Shown piece by piece: positions 12,541 to 24,800 of a DNA stretch of 64,000 nt. The notes beneath the pieces are model-generated. The model was given only the letters and a program-made list of their open reading frames with translations. It did not search any database and was not told where the DNA came from. Numbering within the stretch: the stretch's first letter is position 1; the number at the start of each line of letters is the position of its first letter. Source of the stretch: Lanius collurio (Eukaryota > Chordata > Aves > Passeriformes > Laniidae); the NCBI GenBank assembly GCA_020086605.1, contig JACBWW010000008.1, forward strand, positions 19,484,482 through 19,548,481, given 5' to 3'. The position numbers were made by a program, and so were the translations under genes.

Positions 12541-15500
12541 AAATTGGCTTAAAATGGCTGTGCTACACCATTGACTGCCAAGTGGTTTTACGTTTCTCTA
12601 CCTTGATTAGACAGCTATAACAACTAAAACATCTGAAATGAAGAGCAGGTTTTCAGGAAGCACAAGTAGCAAACCCAAAAACTTGCTATTATATGCTGTG
12701 TCTAGGGCATATTGAGCTGCCAGCTCTTGTGGATGCCGCTAGGGAAATGCATGGATGCTCATCGCAGCAATAGGGCAAGAGGAGAAAACACATTGAAGAG
12801 CAGGGGTTTGGAACAGTCTAACAGTTTCACTTAGGGCAAAATGTTTGCACCTTCTGACTGGTCAGCTGTCTCGCTTGCATGTAGGATGTGCATGTACTAA
12901 AGGCAATCTTTGCACGTCCACAATTAGCAAACCACTTGAAAACACTGTTTTGCTGTTCCACTGATCCTTCTGAGATCTTTGATCCACAACAGCATCCAAG
13001 GTAAAGTGCTTGCAGAGCAGAGGAGGTCCTTGAGAGCAGACTTGGCATTCATGTGCTGCTTCAGCATAGAACACCCCTGCGGTGTGGGGAGGCTCAGGCT
13101 CCAGCCCGCATGGATTTCAGCAGTTCTACATGATAGCAGTGACTCCTCTGTCCCAGAGCTGTCCTTCCAAGGTCAGTCTCTAGCATGTCCTCTGCAGGGT
13201 GCTCACTTTCTTTGCAGAGAGCCAGCTGCAGTTTACCTTCTGGCTAAGAGTGAGCAGCCTGCAGGGAACAGGTTCCATAGGCTGGGATTGATTGTTCCAG
13301 GCATTGGCTTGGGCAACTGCCTGCAAAAGAATAAGCTGATTTGAAAAGACATTCTTGACTCAGCTGCAACATTCAGAAGGTCTTCAGCAGAGGCAGGGTG
13401 GCATTCAGTCTTAATATGGTATCCAAAACCAGCTTGCTCCGTTGTTTTCTCTAGGTTTGTCTTTCTTCGTTACCAGGGAAGGGTTGGGGTAGGTGAATAT
13501 ACATGGCCTAGCACTAGCTGCTCAGCATGGAAATGTGGTGATTTCACTTTGGATGTTATAAGCTGCTCTGTACCACATTAAGGTTACAATGTCAGCACTG
13601 CTGTCAGACTGTATGTTTTTGGAAAAGACCTTGATTCCCCAGTGCCTCACCAGCTGTTAAATCAGTGCAAAACAGGAGTCAGATTCTGCCATTAAGATGT
13701 TTTACACAATGTCTAAAGGGAAAAGGCAAGAGGGTGATTTTAGATAGATTTTAGGGCAGCTGCATGCAGCAGAAAGCACAGTAGCACTACAAGGAGGAAA
13801 GGACTGTGCTAACAAACTGACTGCCTCTGCTGCCCCCAGCTCCAACACTGCTGTGCTGTATCACTGTGCCTCTACAAAGCAAAGTGCACTCAGTGAGAGC
13901 AAAAAGGCATCCACAGCTTAAGGAAACAAGGTAGGACTGGGTAGTTTATCTTGGACACCCATTTTTCACAATGTCAAGCATCACTTTCTGCTGCTGAAGA
14001 TGAAGGGGTTTCATGTTCTTTGAGCTCACACAGGGTAGGATAAGCATAAGTCCTGCTGAAGGCAGGCCAGAAGGGGAAGGAATTTTGCTCCCTGCCCAGA
14101 CCTGGCATCCAGCCTCAGGATGAATGGAGCATCTGACAACCCCCTATCAGACCCACTAGGATACAGAACTAGAGTAGCCTTCCTCCCTTCAGGAATGTGG
14201 GTGGCTTGCTGCAGCAACCTCTGTAGAAATGGATGATGCTGTTCTGAGAAGACTTTTGGGATGAGTGATGTCATAGCTCCCAAATGGAATTTTGAAAGGC
14301 AGATGTATGAGGTTGAGATCATGAGGTAAATGTATGAGCAGGGGAGGGGCTGCTGTTGTGATATCAAGAGATGAGCTACAAGGTTTTGCTGTCAGGAAAT
14401 GGAGATGGAAGTCCAGTCCCCTAAATGCCCCAGGAGAGATGGAAAAAGGTTAACACATGCATAGCTCTGAAGGGGAGCCAGGCAAAATCCAGGGATGTGT
14501 TATATTTAAAATTCATTGCAACATAGTTACAGTCATGAAAATTAGCTTAAAACATTCAGTGGCTGTGGAAGTACTGGACACTAATGGTAGGAGAGATTTG
14601 TGATTAAGTGTACAAACAATAATGGATTATTTAAACTCTGTTTACTTCTGTGTTTCTTTAAGATTAAAGTATGTGAAAACAGAAGGAAAATAGACCTTAC
14701 TTTTAATATGGCAATAAGCTTTAATTAAAAGAATTTTTATTCTGACATGCAAATTAAGGACATGTGAAGTGCATAATTTGATTTGTGCATAGTTTTATTC
14801 ATAACCAGCCAAAAATTGTAATCAGAGAGGTTTCAACAATCATTTGACTATCTGTTGATGTGTATAGTGATCTGTACCTGAATACTCTCTATATACAGTA
14901 TTTTCAACCATAATTTTGGTAAGGGAATAAAGGGTGCACCTACAAAATTGGCTGAAAAAGATTGCCTGTTTTTTGGAGGACAAGATGAAAAATAATTTAA
15001 AAAAGAAAGAAGACCTTTCTAGACTGAAAATGGGACTAAAATTGAAGAAATGGCATTTAGTAAAGACAGCTGTGATAAACTATGAAGTAGAGATCTGTGT
15101 ACAATGCAAAGTGAGTAGGCAGTGGTCCCATCCCAGTAGGACATCAGGATTAGGGTAGAGGCAAGAGCAAAAGGTTGTGACAAAAATGGCAACAGTTATG
15201 CTGTTAAATGTTATCAGAGCTACCATGTGAAAATCGTGGGAGGCAATTCTGTTATATTTGCTTGGGAAAGGCTTTTCAGCTAAAGGGAATTCTCTACACT
15301 TGAACTCAGCACTTAAAGTTATAAACAAATACAGAAAGTCCAAAGAGTTTGAGACACCAAAAAGAGAAAATGCAGCTTACGAGGACCTGGATTTTTCTGA
15401 CTCAAGAAGAGGGTACTATAAAGGAATATACTTGAGCTATAACTGGAACAAAATCCAAGAATAAACTGATTGCCAAATTCAGTAAGAGTAGGGTAAGACA

Positions 15501-15810
15501 TAATTAAGGTAACTAATGGACTGCATGGTTAGGAGGAAAACTTTTCTAACTCCAGAGGCAGCTGCTTGAGTTGCTTAGGATCATTGTGGCAACCATATCT
15601 TCCTCATGACTGTGTCCCTGTTGATGTATAAATGCAGTCTGGGATGCTGTAGTTATGCTTGATATGGCTTTATGTGCCTAAAATTATATGGGAATGTAGA
15701 GCTTTCTAGCTCTACTTTTCCAATTGCTACTGCACAAAACCTCCTCTGCTATGTGATCTAAATCCTACTACGTCTTTTAATTAGGAAATTTCCTTCCTGC
15801 ATATATTGCA

Positions 15811-15815
<5 letters not shown>
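12541..15815. other. Unique sequence, no gene recognised; possible regulatory segment near 14.7 kb
   Basis: No coding exon recognised. 12979-13344 has a 121-codon open frame (+) and 14026-14367 a 113-codon one (-), both without recognisable domains. 14500-14900 is AT-rich with clustered TAAT-type sites and a perfect octamer (ATGCAAAT at 14747-14754), discussed as a finding. Confidence 0.5.

Positions 15816-15839
<24 letters not shown>
15816..15839. repeat. Poly-T homopolymer, 24 bases
   Basis: An uninterrupted run of 24 T follows CTGC and is followed by AATTTC. It is the longest homopolymer seen in the window. No AATAAA-type signal lies on the minus strand just next to it, so it does not look like the tail of a processed retrocopy. 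Length is likely to vary between individuals. Confidence 0.95.
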
Positions 15840-15841
<2 letters not shown>

Positions 15842-18215
15842 TTTCAATACTAACTGATAGTTTTTAGGATAAAGATAACACCTTTACCCATTCCTCTAAA
15901 TACTGTTCAAAAGGCTGAAATTCTTACAGTTCTTATTCAAAAAGCAGAGACACAGGAAGGTTATGGCATTGCTGAGCGTTTGTAAAGTACCCTGGTAGCA
16001 AAACCATGCACATAACCCAGAAGACGTGTCTCTCAGGCCTATCCCTGGCTGCCAGACCACATCATTTATCCAATAAATTATGCTGATGAGGATGAAGTAC
16101 CTAATTCACAGCTCAGACACAGATTGTTTTTTCTAGTAATATGGAGAAACCATAATTCTCTGAATGTAGAGGAAGTCCTAGCTAGTGGCAGTCCAAGGTA
16201 AAATCCATTCCCCAAATCTCTCACAGAATGAAGGTTAATACAAACTGAGAATCGAGGCCATGATGTTAAAGTATAATTACCTCCTTTTTTCTCTGATGAA
16301 AAACATGTTGTTCTGATTGTGAAATTGTCTATGATTTGATTTGGAAAAGTAAGAATACTTGATGTCAACAGAAACTAATATTGTCTAATTAATTAATTTA
16401 CCTCATGATGCAATATGTAATGTAATATGTTTTCTCACAGTATTGTGCTTTCACAGAGCTGCCATTCACTGTAAAGGTTACTATCTTTCTTTTTATTTTG
16501 GTACAAAAGCTAACTGTAAAACTTGAAATCTTTCTGGGAAATTGCTTGGATACACAAAGAACATACAGGCCTGATTTTCAATTTTCAATGCTTTATGAGA
16601 TTCATATAAAGGGTTTTTTGTCAGCTTCCCTTAGTTGGATGTGCAGAACCAGGTCTTCCAGGGTTGTGGTTTATTTTGCAACTTTCTCACAACTTTTATA
16701 ATTGCAGATGTACATTAAGATAAAGTGTCAGTTCTTTTGCAAGAGTCTGTTACAATTTGTAGATTCCCATGTTACTCCGTTTGCTGCTTTATAAAGAATG
16801 GGGCCTGATCAAGAGCAAATCCAGTGAATGCCACAAAAGTGCTGCTTTTTCAATATTTTTGGTTTCTGTTTTTTACAGACTGCTGTGTGAACAATACGAG
16901 TAAGGAGGAAAGAGCTTGACCATGTTGATTAATTATTGTTGTGACATCCAGTGTTTGTTCTGGAAAGACTTCTGAAAATCTTATGTAGAGATAAATTGTT
17001 CATCCTGGTGGATATTCTTCACATCTCAAAGAACTTGTTTCAGTGACCTTACCATGGCATTTTCCATTCCTTTTCTATTCCTCTCCTTCTTCCCTTCTTT
17101 CTGTACCAATTACAAGCAGCCTGTGCTTCACAAGGTCAAACAATAGCCATACAGTATAGTCCAGACAAAGTAATTGCAGTGACTTCAAAGAAGGTTTCTT
17201 CAGTCTTCTAGTTGCAATTAGATGCCCAATGCTCCAGGAAAAGCCTGTAAGAGAAGATGGTTATCTAGCACAATATTGAGCAACCTGGTAGTACCTGCCT
17301 GTACCCAGGATCCTGCCTTCCCAGAAGTGTCAGAGCAGGCAGTGACAGATAAACCCAAATGCTTTATTTAGGATACAGATTCTGGAATGACCACACAGCT
17401 GTGTTCACACTTCCTACTGGTGTCAACTAGCTAATAGAAAGATTACCATAAACATTGATCAATTTAATAAGGGAGGGAAAGAGGAGAAACATCACCATTT
17501 TGGCTGATTGGACAGATTTCAGAGTGTTTATGGCAGCAGGAGATAGTGAGCCATGCAGAGATGGCATGTACACCTAGTGGGGTGTACAAGGCAGGCATGT
17601 GTGCTTGACACTCAGGAACATGCCCACAACAGAACTCTGGCATTGAGCATAAATATGTCTAAGAAGTAAGTGGTACATCCATGTTCTGTTTAGCTTGGTC
17701 AAACAATATCCATAATTTTTCATTCAAGTTGTTTCAATATTAATTTTTCACGTTATAGATCCAGCTATAAATCAGTCAAACAACATTTGTTCGATAATTT
17801 AAATCCCCTAGTGTTTCAGGAAATAGCTGGTTAAATTATTGATGATTATTTCCACATTATTCACTCAGCCTTTATAAACCACCGAAATGTTGGTCTGAGT
17901 AAGTTTGCTCCCACTGGTATTGCAGCAGTGTACCTACATATACCTCACTCCCATGATGCACATTTCTGATGGGTTTTGGTTCACAACATGTTCACCGGTG
18001 ACCCTTATGCCAACTGCACTGACTTCTTAGACTTCCTCTTCCCTGGTTTGCAAGCAGTGCCTTATCAGCAACCCTGCGTGTTCTGTACTCATTCATGAAA
18101 ATTTACTCATTATATAAATATTAGCAAGAAATAAATATAAGTGATACTAAGTGTGAAATCACCCACAGTTTACACACAGCCTGGATGTGATGGGACGTCT
18201 CATTGTGCGACAATT
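15840..18215. other. Unique sequence, no gene recognised
   Basis: AT-rich with short open frames only (up to 96 codons, no recognisable domain). TAATTAATTAATTT lies near 16387-16400. 17690-17880 has several TTTATA- and AAATTATT-type tracts. No RNA gene or repeat family recognised. Confidence 0.6.
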
Positions 18216-18810
18216 TAAAGTGCGAAACTGCCCGCAACTGCTAAATCATCTTGCTTTATTTATTTAGGTGAAGTAAAACGTCCCTGTGCTTCCAACAGCC
18301 TTCCGTCCGCATTTAGCCAGACTCCGTCCTCCTGCAGGGCACCCCATTGCTTCCTGCAGCCCTTGCCTCAGGAGGAGCTGGGGTTGCTCAGAGGAAGCCG
18401 GGAAGAGGTGGAGGGCGCGGGGCCAGAGCCGGGCATGGTGCGCTGGGTCAGGATGGGCGCAGGGAGGGGGCATTCCGGGGCCAAGGCCCTGCAGGACATC
18501 GCACACACATCCTGGCAGATGCACTCCCGCTGGCCCTGCTGCCGGGTGCGGGAGGAGGTCTGCTCACAGAAAAGGTGCAGGTGAGTGATCCTGAGGACAG
18601 GAGAGGTCGTTCTGTCAGACTCACAGGGACAGGTCTCACTCCCTCCTCCATGGACTCTCTCAAGCCAAGCTTGCTCTCGGCAGAGGGTCTGGGCAGGCAA
18701 TGGTTTCACCATGTGTGCCGCTTCTCAGTAGCCAGCTGCGTCTGCTTTTCTGCAGCTGAGCAGCTGCGGGAGGACGCGGTCACAGTTTCCATCGCTGTCT
18801 GATCTCTCGC
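18216..18810. other. Local GC-rich block with exon-like interval
   Basis: This block stands out from its AT-rich surroundings by GC and CpG content. On the plus strand TTTATTTATTTAG ends at 18267 (possible splice acceptor) and CAG/GTGAGT lies at 18578-18586 (strong donor match). The 313 bp between them are open in one frame from 18219 onward, ending in TGA at 18582-18584, immediately inside the would-be intron. The frame encodes an Arg/Glu/Cys-rich peptide that I do not recognise. The minus strand also has long open frames here (18368-18712, 114 codons, Cys-rich), as expected for stop-poor composition. It could be an exon of an uncharacterised or noncoding transcript, a small CpG island, or chance. 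Confidence 0.4.
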
Positions 18811-21800
18811 GGTTTCTGTAAGTCACTTGGGCAGGAACCCGAACAGGAAATATTTTCAAGAGTGCAAGGTGCATTTTAGCAGCAAAACTGAAACCATCAA
18901 TGTCAAGTCTGAAAAACAGATGGCTGATAAAAGTAAAATACGGTTCATTCAGGAAGCACATAAATTGATGCAGCATGTTAATAACTCAGTGGCTTGGGCG
19001 GCTGCAATGTTTCTGACACAGCAAGACCACCCCACTCCTACAGAGCACAAGCTGAGTTGCTGCTTTTTTAAGGTACCTCTTGGGAGAGGGTCATGTTATT
19101 CATTTTGGCTTTCTCATCTGTAATCTGCCTGTACCTTGGGAGGCCAAAGATCAGCCAGCAGTGGGAAAGGAAGCGCTGAATATTGTAAAGAAAACCGGTT
19201 TTGACACAGGCGTCTTTATACAGCCAGCTGTAAAAATGAGACTTCTCTGTCCTGATCTTGACCACATCAGTCGTGAGCAACTGCATAAAAGTCAGGGATA
19301 CTGCCTGGCTACTTGTATGCCCATGGGCAAGGGTGGCCCTGGGGTGCCCTGGAGCAGAATGCCCTCTTGGGCCTCTCACTGGGGTGCAGGGCATCTCAGC
19401 TCCTCTGGGCAAGCCAACCCCATGGTTAGTAGTTCAGGGTGGGACAGCACTGTGAAATGTTTTCCAAACCCTTGTGTCCTAGAGAACATGGTCCAGCCTT
19501 ACCAGCAGGCTCACAGCACCAGAAAATGGAGAGGAATCTCGTCTCACATTCAGCCCTAAAGCTGCCCTCACCATAGAGCACCTAACATACATTGTGACTC
19601 CCTCATCCTTAAGCTCCTACACAGAGATCTGCTTTTTAGCTTCTTCCAGAAAAAAACATGACCAGTTTTTGACAAAGCAGTTCTTTAAAAAGTGGTTTGT
19701 TTTTCAGTTGAAGGAAAAAATTCTCTTGAGGGAAATATCACTTCCCAATTTGTTCTGCTAAGCAGCAGAGATGTGCAGAGCACAGCAGAGATCTGCAGAG
19801 CAGGAGCATGGTCAGCAGCTTCTCCCAGCAAAGTCAAAGCACCAAAGGGAAGAATGTCGGGAAGCCAGAAGTACATTTGTATGTCTGTGTGAAAAATCCT
19901 CATATCATATAGCAGTACTCACTAAAAAATCTACTGGGTATCACAAATTTCATGCTCCTTATGTAATTAGGAACTGTATGAGTATAAAAATGTCTCAGAT
20001 TTAAAGGATGAGTAATTATCTAAATTCCTGCAAGTAACTGCAAGTCCAAATTCTTCAGCAATCTCTGAGCAGTTGCAGCCTGCTTTGAACATGCCATGCT
20101 CAGGATGATGAAATCAAGGAGGCTTACAGCAACTTCAACTAAAAAAAACCTCAGCCCCAAACCCCCCAAACAAACAAACAAAAAAGCCAAACCAAAACCA
20201 AAACCTAAAAAACCCCCAGACTTTTCTTCAAAGCAGCAGAAGTGAGAAAATACCACAGTTGTTCGGATCTCCTTTTAGACACAAGTCTTTCCGGGGCTGG
20301 GAAGGAACCTGGCCCGTTGGGACTCACTGCTGATGCAGGTCCCCCGAGGTCTGCACTGAGGTTTGGCTCCCGGGCACTCAGGCACAGGCAGAGCACAGAG
20401 GCAGGGGTTGGCGCTCTGAGCTTCACCCCTCTGCAGGGCAACAGCTCCAGCCCCTCCGCCTGCTTCTCAGGCTTGTTTGGTTTGGTTTTGCTAAGCACTG
20501 CTGCTTTCAGTTCCTCTACAATAACGGAGCTTGTGTACAGAAAGGTCATCCTCAGGTCAAGCCAGGATCTTTTATCTTTTTTTCAAACCTGGTATGCAGA
20601 CAAGCCTTAGCCTGTAGAGATAAAGTGAATTTAGGCATTTTGAAAAAGATACTGGAAAATGCTAAAAATAATCATTGGACCATAGCTTTTGAATCCCCTC
20701 CTTTTTTTCTGTGAGCATTATTAATGTGTTGTAAATGTGGACTAAATGCCCAGTGTCCCTGAAAAGAGCACAATAACATAGCACATCTGGATCAGAATGC
20801 TTTTATAAAAAGCATTATTAAAATGAACTGACAGGATTAACCACTGTAACTGAAGAAAATAAAATCCACATTTTCCCACTGAATGTGAGCTGCATTTTTA
20901 CCATATAGGGCAGTATGAGTCTCTTTTCAGTTGCTAGCAAGAATCGATCCAAACAATTTTTTTCCCGATTTTAACTTCAAGGCTAATCAGTGTAATCATC
21001 TTCTGTGACAACCCAGAGAGCTCTGTGGTGGTGATGGCTGTTGTTTTGCTAAACATCTCCCTGAGAAATAGATTTTGGCCAGAGGCAATGTCATGTGTTG
21101 TTCCCCTCCTGTGTCTCATTGTTGTGTATCTAAAGTCTGTGCCGAAGGACAACTTCTTTCTCCCTGGCTGTTGGGATATTTCTCTGGCCAAAGGTATTAA
21201 ACAATTCTGCTTTTCTGCTGTTATGCCCTGATTAGGCAGCTAAAAATTGGGTTAGCATTGGCATGGAGGATTTATTTCAGGTGCTGTGTGCTCACCAAGA
21301 AACCCTCTTAGTCACTGTCCTCAAGTGTGTTAGGGAAACATCTGTAGACTCAGTCCTGTTTTGGTGGACATCATGCAAGCACACAACCAGAAAGTGTGCT
21401 TGTACTGCAGATCTTTGGTTCTGCAGAGGAAGAGCAGACTGAAGCTGAAGTGTGCTCAGATAGCCACTGATGTAAATTAAATTTGTCCCAAAAGGTTGAG
21501 TGTCAGAGCAGCAGTCTCAGGTGGTGTCAGGTTTGCTGGGCCATGTTGCACTGCTGTAAGGCCACTGCCCTGGGAAGGTGGGAGGTTAACCCAGAGACCC
21601 AGAATGCAGTAACACTGATTACCAGCACCCATTTTAATGTCCAGCTTACCTTGGCCAAGTTCATCAGCTGGGAGGAGGTTCTCAGTGAGCAAGAGACATG
21701 TATGAGGTGTGAGTTGTGACACTAGCCCAAGAACACAAACCCCTCTCATTGATCCCACTGGCCTCGTGATGCTTCTCTTTCCTGGCCGAACTGGGAAATC

Positions 21801-24800
21801 TTCTGGGGAGCTCATTGCCTGTCCCACTCCTTCCAGCAGCACCGCTTGCAAACAGCAGAGCAACCATGCTACAGCCCAGCTCCACCATGGTAAATCAAAG
21901 GGACACTGCACAGCAGGAGGGGACACTGGTGCTCCAGAAAAGAAGCAACCAGAGAAATGGGGAGGATTCTTGCTTCAGCAACAGAAGAAAGATAAATTAT
22001 TTCACTGATGGACCACTATTCTTTATTTTTTTATCTTTTATCATTGATTTTTAAAATGCCCTGGCTTGCTAAAGTTACAGTTTTGTGGAAGACATCTTCT
22101 GTTGTGAAAACTGGAATTAGTGTTAACTTCTGTGGGAGCAGGGCTGAACCTCATAGCCAGAGCCCCTCCAGACATTTTATCTTCGCTTGACCAAACCTGG
22201 GAACAGTATAACCAGTCCTGGGATTGCCTGTACAATGCAAAGGCATTTTGAGGGCCATAAAGGGCCCCAGATGTGGTAGGATCAGACCCTACAGATGCAA
22301 TAGTAAGAGACAATCAAGTATGAAGAAGTTTACATGGCTAAAATTGGTGAGAAAGCAAAGGAGACTGTACCAGCATGATGCCAGCAGTCATGTAATTTAA
22401 GTGAAGGTAGGGAAGTTGTCTCTTTGGCCATGGTGACTGAGTAACTCCTCCCTTTCTGCAGCAGGATTCATGGGGAGCAAGATATCCAGAGATCATTTTC
22501 TTTTGAAGACAACAGAAGAACGTCAGAAGATTTTTGGCTGCCCAGCGAAAACTCCAACTGGAGTGTCAGACCAGGGCTTAACTACTGCGGAAGGTGAATG
22601 GAATATTGTCAGACCAAGGAGGTAAGGGATGTTTGTGAGTATCATACAGCCATTCCAGCTGCCTTCTCCCTGGACAGCCACACCGCAGTGGGCAAGTTCT
22701 GGGTAATGGACAGGTCCAGCTGGCCCCAGGCAGAACCTGGCATTTAACTGGAAAGTAGAGAAGGCATCCACCTGCACTGCCAAGCAGGACAAGGCACCTT
22801 TGTTTCCCAGCCATGACCCCCCCAGCCTCAAAATGTGGAGGGTTTTCTAGGGAAAGAAAGTGGAAGAATTGTACACATATATACCACCCCTGCCCACTCC
22901 CTTCCCCTTTGTTCTCACCAAATCTTGTGCACTGTTTCACTAGGATGGTATTTGGCTCCTGTAATATACATGAACACATCCACAAAATGCAGTGAGTCAA
23001 ACCAACTATCCATCTTCTTTTGCAATTATCTTGATTTTCTGGATATCCAGCATGTCTGAGCACCTGCTTAGACACTACCAGAATTTGGCATGGGAGTGTA
23101 AAATGATGGATCCTTTCCATATCTCTGGGATTCTTTAGAAAGTGCAAGGAATCTGTGCAAAATGAGATCACCCAGCCAAAGAGAGAGAGAGAGACAACTG
23201 AAATGAAGGATATACACCTGCACCAGGCAATTCAGCAGCAAAAAATGAACAATTACCTCTCTGCTTGCTGCTTATCTGTGGTTGGCCAAGATAAGAAGGG
23301 GAGTATTCCTTTCTGCAGGTTGTTGGTAGCTTCTGCAGTCTGCAGACAAGGCAATAAGCAAAAAACACATTGCAGTCCTGGACATCAGAAAGGTTTCCCT
23401 TGGGGCAGCTGTGTTTGTAAAAGCACCAGGATAGCTTTGGTTTGCTAAATTTCAGGCACCAACAAACCTGTACAGTAGGTTTGCAGTGTAAAACATTGAA
23501 AAAAATATCCAGTGAGCCAAAAGTCTTGCTGTCTCTAGTGTAACCAGCTGAATTAAGTAGATCTACATGGGGAGAGGGTGGAGGCTGTGAATTTCATCAG
23601 TCTGAGAGAGCTCTTTGAAACTCTCACATTTTCGTCATAGAAAAAAGGAACATCTGGACATATTGTGCAAGGGCCACATTCTGCTTTCAGTTGTGTTGAG
23701 GCAAACCCAGAGCTGCCCCAATGGGACAATTCAAGATTCACCCCAGCATAAACAAGAGCAGGATCTGTCACTATATTTTTGACTTTGTTCCCTAAGCTTA
23801 ACCTGTTTGTGCCCTGTGTGCACTCATATTCTGAATTGTCTCCTTCTTAATGAGACAAAGGAGCAGGAGGGAAATTTTAAGAAGTCTCCAGTTTTTTGTT
23901 CATTTGAGTTTTTTGTAATTCTTAGCATTCTCTAAAAACCTATGCCCTGTATCACTCTTTCTTAATGTCTTTTCTCCCTTTGGCANCTGAGGGAACAGGA
24001 AGAGGCTGTCAAATGTAGCAGTCTTGTTCTTCTTTGTTTTATCTCTAATTGCTCATCTTATTCTCTAACTACACCTTTAATTCTGACATCTTTTGGAGAG
24101 CCAAATTTGAAGTGAAAAGTAATGTCAGGAGTAAGACTCACAAGCAGAGCATGATTTTTGGAGATTTAACACTCTTAACACCTGAGGAAGTTCAACTTCT
24201 TTCACCAGGGTGGCTCAAACACTTTGTGAAACCAGGGTCTCTGGGAAAGTATTCTAAAAAGAAAGGAATCAAAAATGCTTGCTCAGCAGCAAGAGACAAT
24301 CTATCTCCATCCTGGGTTTTGCATGTGAGAATGTTTTGCTGTGTTTTGGTGTGACATACTGGGCCTCAGGCTGTGCCCACTCCTCTTTTCCTTCTTGCGT
24401 GGCTGGTGCATTAACAATTAACTTTTTTTTCCTAATTTTTGTATTTATAATGGGGAAAAGGGAGAATTTGCTGCAGAAGTCCCTGCAAAGAATATGGGCA
24501 GCAGCCTTTCCTACCTGTCCTTGCCTTTTCTCCACTCCCTACATTGCTTTATCATGAGGCACCTGGGAGCTTGTAACACATTGTGCTTGATGTTATGGCA
24601 ATTCTAAAATAGCTGCCTCTTTTCCTGAGAAAGAAAAGTCCTTGCCCTGGTAGACATGAAAAAGAATCTTCATGCAGACATTTCCTGATGCTTCTCTTTG
24701 CCAAAACCAGAACAGTGAAGCAGAAGTCGATGCTTGAATAGCCTTGGCATAAGGAGAGTCTGATGCATGTAACACATACAATTAAAAAAAGTTAGCACAA

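Noticed and set aside
15816..15839. Poly-T as the tail of a minus-strand processed pseudogene
   Set aside because: No polyadenylation signal or gene-like sequence lies next to it on the minus strand, and birds rarely carry processed pseudogenes because CR1 does not mobilise poly-A transcripts well.
22578..23171. 197-codon minus-strand open frame
   Set aside because: No domain, no exon borders and no codon pattern recognised. Under a simple 3-in-64 stop frequency, about one frame of this size is expected by chance in a six-frame scan of 64 kb.
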